A stretch of 36,491 nucleotides of DNA from Oscillospiraceae bacterium (GTDB lineage Bacteria; Bacillota; Clostridia; UMGS1810). The position numbers and the translations under genes are program-made. Where the stretch lies: the NCBI GenBank assembly GCA_015068825.1, contig SVJU01000018.1, positions 1-36,491 on the forward strand, written 5' to 3'. Shown piece by piece: positions 21,019 to 28,078 of this stretch. Within the stretch, counting starts at the first letter, position 1. Every line of letters begins with the position of its first letter. Under the pieces are notes generated by a model, which was not told the origin of the DNA, did no database searches, and worked only from the letters and a program-made list of their open reading frames with translations.

Positions 21019-22374
21019 ATGGGGTTTAAAAAAGATTTTGTTTGGGGTACGGCAACTTCATCATATCAGATTGAAGGTGCATATAACGAAGACGGCCGAG
21101 GATTAAGCATTTGGGATGTTCATTCTCATCAACCGGGCAATGTAGATTGTCAACATACAGGTGATATTGCATGTGACCATTATCATAAGTTTAAAGAAGA
21201 TGTACTTCTTATGAAAAATCTTGGTATAAAAGCATATCGTTTTTCTTTGAGCTGGCCCCGTATTTTTCCGGATGGAACAGGAAAAATTAACGAAAAAGGT
21301 GTTAAGTTTTATTCCAACCTTATTGATGAACTTTTAAAAAACGGCATAGAACCTTACATTACGCTTTTTCATTGGGATTATCCCTATGCCTTGTATAAGA
21401 AAGGCGGTTGGTTAAATGATGATAGTGTTAAGTGGTTCAAAGAATATGCCGGTGAGGTTTCAAGGCTTTATTCAGATCGTGTAAAGAATTTTATTACATT
21501 TAATGAGCCACAGTGTTTTATTGGAGAAGGCTATCTTTCGGGTGCGCATGCGCCCGGCTTAAAAGTATCGTACAAAGATATTTTTCAAATGTGTCATAAT
21601 GTATTAAAGGCCCACGGTGCAGCAGTTATTGCAATAAGAGAAAATGCAAAACAGCCTGTTAAAATAGGCTATGCTCCAACATGCAGTGTAAAATATCCTG
21701 CAAGCGAAAAGAAAGAAGATATTGATGCAGCACGCAAGGCATTTTTTGATTCTTATCCACTTAGCCGTTCTGTTATGTGGAATACAGCATGGTGGAGTGA
21801 TCCTGTTGTGCTTGGACACTATCCGGAAGATGGACTTGAAATGTATAATGAATATCTTCCCGAAATTACAGATGAAGATATGAAACTTATAAATCAGCCT
21901 ATTGATTTTTATGCGCAAAACATATATAATGGGCGGGGGGTAAGAGCAACAAGCGACGGAAATTACGAATTTACAGATCGCTATGCGGGCTTTCCTAAAA
22001 CAGCTATTCAATGGCCCATTACACCCGAGTGTTTAAGATGGGGGCCAAAATTTTTATACGAAAGATATAAACTACCGTTTTACATTACAGAAAACGGTAT
22101 GTCAGCACATGATGTTATCTCACTTGATGGTAAGGTGCACGATCCAAACCGTATTGATTTTTTAAACCGTTATCTTTTAGAACTTGAAAAAGCGGCAGAT
22201 GAAGGTGCAGATATCCAAGGATACTTTCTTTGGTCGTTTATGGATAATTTTGAGTGGGCAAAAGGCTATACAGACCGTTTTGGTATTGTTTTTGTTGATT
22301 ATAATACTCAAAAAAGAATTCCTAAAGATTCTGCGTACTGGTACAAAGACTGGATAGAAAAACACAGTATATAA
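21019..22374 (+). CDS. Beta-glucosidase, GH1
   Basis: This 451-residue cytoplasmic TIM-barrel enzyme hydrolyses beta-glucosides such as cellobiose. Near the N terminus is FVWGTATSSYQIEGA; the acid/base is E163 in TFNEPQC and the nucleophile E358 in YITENGMS. The C-terminal DNFEWAKGYTDRFGIVFVDY has the Glu-Trp pair that binds unphosphorylated glucose, so a 6-phospho-beta-glucosidase is less likely. No signal peptide. The start at 21019 is chosen because AAAGGAG is only 2 nt from the alternative ATG at 21013. It leads an apparent operon with a small membrane protein and a metallo-hydrolase, divergent from uxuA. Confidence 0.93.
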   Translation: MGFKKDFVWGTATSSYQIEGAYNEDGRGLSIWDVHSHQPGNVDCQHTGDIACDHYHKFKEDVLLMKNLGIKAYRFSLSWPRIFPDGTGKINEKGVKFYSNLIDELLKNGIEPYITLFHWDYPYALYKKGGWLNDDSVKWFKEYAGEVSRLYSDRVKNFITFNEPQCFIGEGYLSGAHAPGLKVSYKDIFQMCHNVLKAHGAAVIAIRENAKQPVKIGYAPTCSVKYPASEKKEDIDAARKAFFDSYPLSRSVMWNTAWWSDPVVLGHYPEDGLEMYNEYLPEITDEDMKLINQPIDFYAQNIYNGRGVRATSDGNYEFTDRYAGFPKTAIQWPITPECLRWGPKFLYERYKLPFYITENGMSAHDVISLDGKVHDPNRIDFLNRYLLELEKAADEGADIQGYFLWSFMDNFEWAKGYTDRFGIVFVDYNTQKRIPKDSAYWYKDWIEKHSI

Positions 22375-22399
22375 TTCACAAATGAAGGAGAGTTTTATT

Positions 22400-22870
22400 A
22401 TGAGAAAAAAGCTTCAGGATAAGATGTTTGAAATAAGCTACATAGTTGAACTTTTGATATCTGTAATAGTTGGAATTTCAGTTTTGATAATGGTGGTTAT
22501 ACTTGTTATCAATATGTTTGATTTAAATCAGTATTCCAGTGGAGCAGATTCGTTAGTAAAAATTTTAGATGATGCAATTATTCTTGCAATTGGTGCCGAG
22601 CTTATAAAAATGCTTTGTAAGCATACGCCCGAAACAATAATCGAAGTTCTTGCGTTTGCGCTTGCGCGACAGCTTATTGTGGGCCATGAAGCTCCGTTAG
22701 AAAATCTTGTTACAGTAGTTGCAATAGCAGTTCTTTTTGCTATAAGAAGATTTTTGTTAAACCGTCACGATATGGTTGAAACACCCGACGGACTTGTTGA
22801 AATAGACGATAAAACAGATAATTTCGATGAAGATGCAATAAACATGGAAAAAGAAATATTACACATGTAA
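22400..22870 (+). CDS. Small membrane protein, possibly PsiE-like
   Basis: The protein has 156 residues with about three or four membrane segments (first near 14-38) and an acidic cytoplasmic tail (DGLVEIDDKTDNFDEDA). The middle stretch, with an amphipathic IIEVLAFALARQLI and a last helix followed by RRFLLNR, resembles the phosphate-starvation PsiE family, but weakly. I chose ATG 22400 because AAGGAG at 22385-22390 is well placed for it; the ATG at 22382 overlaps that site. It lies 25 bp after the beta-glucosidase. Function is not known. Confidence 0.65.
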   Translation: MRKKLQDKMFEISYIVELLISVIVGISVLIMVVILVINMFDLNQYSSGADSLVKILDDAIILAIGAELIKMLCKHTPETIIEVLAFALARQLIVGHEAPLENLVTVVAIAVLFAIRRFLLNRHDMVETPDGLVEIDDKTDNFDEDAINMEKEILHM

Positions 22871-22899
22871 ACAAAAATTAAAATAAAGGATGATGAAAA

Positions 22900-23577
22900 A
22901 TGAAAATTACTTATCTTGGTCAGGCAAGTCTTTTGCTTGAAAATGAAAACATTAAAATTATGGTTGATCCTTATCTTTCAAACAGTGTTGAAAAGATAAA
23001 TCCAAGAAACTACAGACGCAAACCAATTGATGAAAGCTTTTTAAAAATTAAACCTGATGTTATTGTGCTTACACATAATCATCTTGACCATACCGACCCA
23101 GAAACACTTGAGCATTTTATTTGTGGCGAAGATAGTGTTGTTGTTTTAGGTCCATCGGCAGTTTTTGATGCAGTAAGAAAAATAGGTAATAAAAACCAGA
23201 ATTATGTTATGTTTAACCGTCATACAGAGTGGACACAAAACGGAGTAAAATTTACTGCTGTTATGGCTGCACACTCCGACATACATCCAATTGGTGTTAT
23301 TATTGAAGATGGTGAAAAGAAATACTACATAACAGGTGATACACTATATAATACCGATATTTTTGAAGATATCCCCGATGATATTGATGTTATGTTTGTT
23401 CCTGTTAACGGACTTGGAAACAACATGAATAAAACTGATGCAAAAAGATTTGCCGAAAAAGTAAATCCAAAAATTGTTGTTCCGTATCATGTTGGTATGT
23501 TTGATGAAATGACCGCTGATGATTTTGATATGGACAATAAAGTTATCCCCGAAATATACAAAGAAATCAAGCTTTAA
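22900..23577 (+). CDS. Metallo-beta-lactamase-fold hydrolase (UlaG/UPF0173-like)
   Basis: The protein has 225 residues and the metal-binding motif THNHLDHTD, then AAHSD, ITGDTLY and PYHVGMFD, giving a complete set of two-metal ligands. The compact N terminus MKITYLGQASLLLENENIKIMVDPYLS is typical of the subgroup that includes L-ascorbate-6-phosphate lactonase and many uncharacterised hydrolases. AAAGGATGATG precedes ATG 22900. It ends the beta-glucosidase operon. A phosphodiester or lactone substrate is possible, but nothing in the sequence decides it. Confidence 0.85.
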   Translation: MKITYLGQASLLLENENIKIMVDPYLSNSVEKINPRNYRRKPIDESFLKIKPDVIVLTHNHLDHTDPETLEHFICGEDSVVVLGPSAVFDAVRKIGNKNQNYVMFNRHTEWTQNGVKFTAVMAAHSDIHPIGVIIEDGEKKYYITGDTLYNTDIFEDIPDDIDVMFVPVNGLGNNMNKTDAKRFAEKVNPKIVVPYHVGMFDEMTADDFDMDNKVIPEIYKEIKL

Positions 23578-23626
23578 TCATTGTCAGAAATTGTAAAAAA
23601 ATGTTGCCCGATTTTTGAAAAAACAT

Positions 23627-23655
23627 TTGACTTTTACTACCTTGTATGTTACACT
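23627..23655 (+). promoter_or_regulatory. SigA promoter for the cold shock gene
   Basis: TTGACT (23627-23632) and TACACT (23650-23655) are 17 bp apart, giving a leader of about 42 nt before ATG 23704. Confidence 0.75.
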
Positions 23656-23703
23656 AAATGTTGAGCAGAAATGTTCGCAATTTTTTTAGGAGGTACTTTA
23701 AAC

Positions 23704-23904
23704 ATGCAGAAAGGTACAGTAAAATGGTTCAACGCTGAAAAAGGTTATGGCTTCATCGAAGGTGAAGACGGAACAGACGTATTCGTTCATTTTTCAGCAA
23801 TTTCAATGGAAGGCTACAAATCACTTGCAGAAGGTGACAACGTAGAATTTGAAGTTATCGAAGGAAACAAAGGCCCTCAGGCAGCTAACGTTACAAAGTG
23901 CTAA
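23704..23904 (+). CDS. Cold shock protein (CspA family)
   Basis: This 66-residue single OB-fold protein binds single-stranded RNA and DNA and melts RNA structure. RNP1 (KGYGFIEG) and RNP2 (VFVHFSAI) are intact, after the usual [12 protein letters not shown] start. AGGAGG stands 9 nt before ATG 23704, which is preferred to an in-frame ATG at 23671. It is monocistronic, with its own promoter and terminator. Its codons are more regular than those of the neighbours, as expected of a highly expressed gene. Confidence 0.96.
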   Translation: MQKGTVKWFNAEKGYGFIEGEDGTDVFVHFSAISMEGYKSLAEGDNVEFEVIEGNKGPQAANVTKC

Positions 23905-23996
23905 TTTGGCCATCTGATGCAAGGGTTTAAATATAGATTGATTAGGATTTTATTTTAAGAAAGTGTATATTTAGCTCGATAATTACAAGCCTTATG

Positions 23997-24026
23997 ACAC
24001 CCCCAATGGCACATTGGGGGTGTTTG
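23997..24026 (+). terminator. Terminator of the cold shock gene
   Basis: ACACCCCCAATG (23997-24008) pairs perfectly with CATTGGGGGTGT (24012-24023), with a 3-nt loop and a short T-rich tail (TTTGATT). The 92 bases before it, after the stop codon, hold no gene I can see. Confidence 0.85.
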
Positions 24027-24071
24027 ATTGTAAAGTAAAATATATAAAATGCCAGAAATCAGGAGTTTAGT

Positions 24072-24938
24072 ATGGAAAAAGATTTAATATCCGAAATTGA
24101 AAAATCTATGGATTCTTTCAGTAAAGGTCAGAAAAAAATTGCCGAATACATAATAAAACACTACGACAAAGCGGCATTTATTACAGCTTCAAAGCTTGGT
24201 GAGGTTGTGGGAGTAAGTGAATCTACTGTTGTAAGATTTGCGGTTGAACTTGGCTATCAGGGTTATCCAAAACTTCAGAAAGCACTTCAGGAGCTTATAA
24301 GAAATAAGCTTACATCTGTGCAGAGAATGGAAATAATTACAAGTAAACTTAATGAGCAGAATATTTTAAAAACCGTTCTTATGGCGGATATAGACAAGCT
24401 TAACAAAACAATTGAAGAAATTGATAACGAATCATTTAACGGCAGTGTTGCTACCATTTTAAAAGCTAAAAAAATATATGTTATCGGCACAAGAAGTTGT
24501 TATTCAATAGCTAACTTTTTAGGCTTTTATTTAAATCATATTTTTCCGGATGTAAAAATCATTTCTACCAACAGTGCAAGTGAAACTTTTGAACAGATTT
24601 ACAGAGTAGATAAAGATGATGTTGTTATTGCTATAAGTTTTCCGCGATATTCAAGAAGAACTATTAATGCGTTAAAGTATGCTAATGAAAAGAAAAGCAG
24701 TATCATTGCAATTACCGATAGTTTAAATTCTCCAATAACAGAAAATGCCACATATACCTTAACTGCAAGATGTGATATGTCATCTTTTGTTGATTCACTT
24801 GTTGCACCGCTTAGTATTATAAATGCACTTATCGTTGCACTTGTTATGGAGAAAAAAGATGAAGTTGTAAAAACACTTTCGCATCTTGAAGATATATGGG
24901 ATGAATACGAGGTTTATGAAAAGTTTTCTCAAAAATAA
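24072..24938 (+). CDS. MurR/RpiR-family transcriptional regulator
   Basis: The protein has 288 residues. The N-terminal helix-turn-helix (about 1-77; SKLGEVVGVSESTVVRFAVELGYQGYPKLQ) is typical of RpiR. The C-terminal SIS domain (about 125-260; IYVIGTRSCYSIANFLGFYLN) binds phosphorylated sugars. Such proteins control sugar, amino-sugar or sialic acid use. AGGAG precedes ATG 24072. The gene precedes a housekeeping cluster on the same strand with 21 bp to the next gene, so its regulon cannot be read from its position. Confidence 0.93.
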   Translation: MEKDLISEIEKSMDSFSKGQKKIAEYIIKHYDKAAFITASKLGEVVGVSESTVVRFAVELGYQGYPKLQKALQELIRNKLTSVQRMEIITSKLNEQNILKTVLMADIDKLNKTIEEIDNESFNGSVATILKAKKIYVIGTRSCYSIANFLGFYLNHIFPDVKIISTNSASETFEQIYRVDKDDVVIAISFPRYSRRTINALKYANEKKSSIIAITDSLNSPITENATYTLTARCDMSSFVDSLVAPLSIINALIVALVMEKKDEVVKTLSHLEDIWDEYEVYEKFSQK

Positions 24939-24959
24939 TAAAAAGGATTTTAAATAAAT

Positions 24960-26174
24960 ATGGATGTTGTTGCAGTAATAGGAGGCGGTCCTGCAGGTAT
25001 GATGGCAGCAAGCATTGCAGCAGGACGCGGTAAAAAAGTAATATTAATAGAAAAAAATAATATGCTCGGCAAAAAGCTTCTTATTACGGGTAAGGGCAGA
25101 TGCAATATAACCAATAATGCTGATATCGAAGAGTTTTTTAAGAATGTGCCCACAAATTCAAGCTTTTTGTATAGTGCGTTTTATTCGTTTACAAATGAAA
25201 AACTTATTGCCCTTTTAAATAAACTCGGTCTTGAAACAAAGGTTGAGAGAGGTATGCGTGTTTTTCCGGTAAGCGATAAATCAAAAGATGTTTTAAATGC
25301 TTTAAAAAAACTTCTTTCAATAAGCGGAGTAACTGTTTATAATGGCAATGTAGAAAGCATTGTAAACGAAGAGGGCAGAAAAAGAATAATTTTTGATGAT
25401 AAGAAAACTCTTTTGTGCGATAAGGTTATAATTGCAACAGGTGGTGTGAGCTATCCAAAAACAGGTTCTACCGGTGACGGATATAAATTCGCAAAAAGTT
25501 TTGGTCATACAATAATCAATCCAAAGCCTTCACTTGTTCCTGTTGTAACAAATGAAGATACCTATCCTTTAATGGGGTTATCTTTAAAAAATGTTACTCT
25601 TAGTGTTTATGATAATAAAAAAGAAATCTTTTCTGAAATGGGTGAAATGCTCTTTACCCATTATGGTGTGTCAGGGCCTCTTGTTTTAAGTGCATCAAGT
25701 CATTTACAACATTCAAAATTAAATGCCTATAAATTTGTAATTGATTTAAAACCTGCACTTGATGAAAAAACACTTGACAGACGAATAATCCGTGATTTTG
25801 AAGAATTTAAAAATAAGGATTTTGTAAATTCTTTATCAAATCTTCTTCCGCAGAAAATGATTTTACCTATTGTAAGATTATCAGGAATAGAAGAGCATAA
25901 AAAGGTAAATGAAATTACAAAAGAGGAAAGAAGAAATCTTTTGCACAGTATAAAAAACTTTACTCTTACAATTAAGGATTTTCGTCCTGTTGACGAAGCT
26001 ATTGTTACATCGGGCGGTGTTTGTGTCAAAGAAATAAATCCGTCTACAATGGAATCAAAAATAGAAAAAGGATTGTTTTTTGCAGGTGAAGTAATAGATG
26101 TTGATGCATATACAGGAGGTTTTAATCTTCAGATTGCTTTTTCAACAGGTTACCTTGCAGGAAAGAATGTATAA
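24960..26174 (+). CDS. HI0933-family FAD-binding oxidoreductase
   Basis: This 404-residue flavoprotein has a Rossmann nucleotide-binding motif at the N terminus (VIGGGPAGMMAASIAAGRGKKV), followed by GKKLLITGKGRCNITN, the hallmark of the HI0933/YhiN group. The C-terminal VTSGGVCVKEINPSTMESKI and GLFFAGEVIDVDAYTGGFNLQIAFSTGYLAG close the FAD site. The cellular reaction is not established. AAGGA precedes ATG 24960. In Clostridia this gene commonly precedes cmk, plsC and ispH, as here. Confidence 0.93.
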   Translation: MDVVAVIGGGPAGMMAASIAAGRGKKVILIEKNNMLGKKLLITGKGRCNITNNADIEEFFKNVPTNSSFLYSAFYSFTNEKLIALLNKLGLETKVERGMRVFPVSDKSKDVLNALKKLLSISGVTVYNGNVESIVNEEGRKRIIFDDKKTLLCDKVIIATGGVSYPKTGSTGDGYKFAKSFGHTIINPKPSLVPVVTNEDTYPLMGLSLKNVTLSVYDNKKEIFSEMGEMLFTHYGVSGPLVLSASSHLQHSKLNAYKFVIDLKPALDEKTLDRRIIRDFEEFKNKDFVNSLSNLLPQKMILPIVRLSGIEEHKKVNEITKEERRNLLHSIKNFTLTIKDFRPVDEAIVTSGGVCVKEINPSTMESKIEKGLFFAGEVIDVDAYTGGFNLQIAFSTGYLAGKNV

Positions 26175-26188
26175 AATGAATTTAAATT

Positions 26189-26228
26189 CCGCTTTCTTCA
26201 TAAAATAGTTTTGAAGGGAGCGGTTTTG
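26189..26228 (+). terminator. Terminator-like hairpin that contains the next ribosome site
   Basis: CCGCTTTCTTC (26189-26199) pairs with GAAGGGAGCGG (26213-26223), 11 pairs with two G-U, followed by TTTTGTTTT. It can end the flavoprotein transcript. The right arm also contains GGGAG (26216-26220), the only ribosome site for the TTG start at 26231, so the hairpin could hinder translation too. Confidence 0.6.
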
Positions 26229-26230
26229 TT

Positions 26231-26668
26231 TTGAAAAAATTTAATACAGATAAATTTTTGATTTTTTTATGCTTGTGGGTTTTTGTGGTTGTTTTAATAT
26301 CGCAGATAGGACTTAAAATTCCGTATCTAAAGAGTGTATTTACTGATATAGAAGTATTTGAAGGTAAAGCAATAAATGAAGATAGTGCAATAAATTCGGG
26401 AGTTATAACACTCGAAATGGTTTCAGGATTACCTTCGGATGAATTTGAAATTATGATAAATGGTGAAAAATATGATGTATTTGATGAAAAAGTAAAAAAG
26501 ATAGAAATTTTAAGTACATCAGTAGTTGAGGTTTTATCATCATCAAAAGATGGTGCAGTTATTAAAATTTCGGATATGACAAGTAATTTAAAAGCTGTTA
26601 CATCTGGTATAGATGTCAGTATTAAAAAGGGAATTAATATGGTGTCAAGAATAATTCTTAAAAGTTAA
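26231..26668 (+). CDS. Small membrane-anchored protein of unknown function
   Basis: The protein has 145 residues, with one N-terminal membrane segment (about 9-28) and an extracytoplasmic part that looks all-beta (many alternating hydrophobic residues, VEVLSSSKDGAVIKISDM). I do not recognise a family. Translation must start at TTG 26231, since the next Met falls near residue 62, after the membrane segment. GGGAG lies 10 nt before it, inside a stable hairpin, which predicts weak or regulated expression. It sits between the flavoprotein and cmk. Confidence 0.65.
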   Translation: MKKFNTDKFLIFLCLWVFVVVLISQIGLKIPYLKSVFTDIEVFEGKAINEDSAINSGVITLEMVSGLPSDEFEIMINGEKYDVFDEKVKKIEILSTSVVEVLSSSKDGAVIKISDMTSNLKAVTSGIDVSIKKGINMVSRIILKS

Positions 26669-26680
26669 GATAAAAAAGTG

Positions 26681-26709
26681 TTGTTTTATGTAAAAAAATG
26701 TTATATAAT
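26681..26709 (+). promoter_or_regulatory. SigA promoter for cmk-plsC-ispH/S1
   Basis: TTGTTT (26681-26686) and TATAAT (26704-26709) are 17 bp apart, giving a leader of about 85 nt before cmk. Confidence 0.65.
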
Positions 26710-26801
26710 ATTATTGTATGTGTAAAATTTTACGCAATATATTAAATAAGCTTACAATCGTGGTTAGAATAAATTACATAAAACGATGCGGAGGATTAAA
26801 T

Positions 26802-27479
26802 ATGGAATTTATAAATATTGCAATAGACGGACCATCCGGTGCGGGAAAAAGCACAATAGCAAAGATTATTGCAAAAGAAATGGGGTATATTTATATTGAT
26901 ACCGGTGCAATGTACCGTGCGGTTGCTCTTAAAATGCTTAATCTTGGTATTGATATTAAAAATGAACAGGATAAGGTTATAGAAGCACTTGATAACACAG
27001 AGGTTGATATTGCACATTCAGATGAAGGTCAGCTTATTTTTCTTGATAAAGAAGATGTAACAGGAAAAATCCGTACTCCTGAGGTTTCTATGGGTGCATC
27101 AGCTGTTGCAGTTATAAAAGAGGTTCGTTTAAAGCTTGTTGAGCTTCAGAGAATTTTGGCAAAAAAGAATAATTGTATAATGGATGGAAGAGATATTGGA
27201 ACTTATGTTCTTCCAAATGCAAAGATAAAAATTTTCCTTACAGCATCAGTAGAAGACAGAGCAAAAAGAAGATATGACGAGCTTTTGGAAAAAGGGCAGA
27301 AAGTTGTTTATGAGGATGTATTATCTGATATGATAAAACGCGACAAAAATGATTCGGAGCGTTCGTTTGCGCCTTTAAAACCTGCAGATGACAGTATTTT
27401 GATTGATACAAGCGGGAATACTCTTGAAAAATCAGTTAATATTATAAAAAGTATTATTTTGGATAAAATAGGAAAGTGA
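26802..27479 (+). CDS. cmk: Cytidylate kinase
   Basis: This 225-residue kinase converts CMP and dCMP to the diphosphates. The P loop is near the N terminus (IAIDGPSGAGKST), followed by YIDTGAMYRAVALK, the CMP-binding region, MDGRDIGTYVLPNAKIKIFLTAS and RRYDEL with RDKNDSER near the C terminus. GGAGG stands just before ATG 26802; a frame from 26718 lacks such a site and adds an unrelated leader. It heads a run with plsC (7 bp later) and ispH/S1. Confidence 0.96.
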   Translation: MEFINIAIDGPSGAGKSTIAKIIAKEMGYIYIDTGAMYRAVALKMLNLGIDIKNEQDKVIEALDNTEVDIAHSDEGQLIFLDKEDVTGKIRTPEVSMGASAVAVIKEVRLKLVELQRILAKKNNCIMDGRDIGTYVLPNAKIKIFLTASVEDRAKRRYDELLEKGQKVVYEDVLSDMIKRDKNDSERSFAPLKPADDSILIDTSGNTLEKSVNIIKSIILDKIGK

Positions 27480-27486
27480 AAAAGTT

Positions 27487-28074
27487 ATGGGTTATAAAAT
27501 ATTAAAAGCATTGGTAAGTGGCGTTTGTCACATACTTTTCAGAATAAAGGTTGTGGGAAACGAGAATTTGCCTCAGGATGGTTCATGTATGATTTGTGCA
27601 AATCATATCAGTAATTGGGATCCGGTTATTTTAATAATTTCTTTCAAAAGAAAGGTGCATTTTCTTGCTAAAAGTGAGCTTTTTAAATTCAAACCTCTTG
27701 CAGCAATATTAAAATGTGCGGGTGTAATTCCTTTAAAAAGAGGCACTGCAGATGTTGGGGCAATTAAATCAGCAATGGAACTAATAAAAAAAGACAAAGT
27801 TTTAGGTATGTTTCCAACCGGTACAAGAAATAAAGATGTGGCAACAGCCAAACCAAAATCAGGTGCAGCACTTATTGCATCACGAATGGGAACAAAGGTT
27901 GTTCCTGTTTATATCAAAGCTACATATAAACCTTTTTCAAAAATTACAATATATGTTGATAAGCCTGTAGACCTTTCTAAGTATAAAGGTGTTAAATTAA
28001 CAGGTGAAGAACTTGATGGTATCAGCGAAAATATTTATTCAAAAATTGTGGATATGTTAAAAAAGCAGGGATGA
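27487..28074 (+). CDS. plsC: 1-acyl-sn-glycerol-3-phosphate acyltransferase
   Basis: This 195-residue membrane-associated enzyme makes phosphatidic acid. The catalytic NHISNWD motif (H40 to D45) is intact. The second conserved block reads FPTGTRN (109-115) instead of the usual FPEGTR: the Glu thought to contact the glycerol phosphate is Thr111 (codon ACC). LKCAGVIPLKRG is also typical. It starts 7 bp after cmk and ends 4 bp before ispH, so it is within one operon. Activity is likely but the substitution deserves a check. Confidence 0.9.
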   Translation: MGYKILKALVSGVCHILFRIKVVGNENLPQDGSCMICANHISNWDPVILIISFKRKVHFLAKSELFKFKPLAAILKCAGVIPLKRGTADVGAIKSAMELIKKDKVLGMFPTGTRNKDVATAKPKSGAALIASRMGTKVVPVYIKATYKPFSKITIYVDKPVDLSKYKGVKLTGEELDGISENIYSKIVDMLKKQG

Positions 28075-28078
28075 ATAT

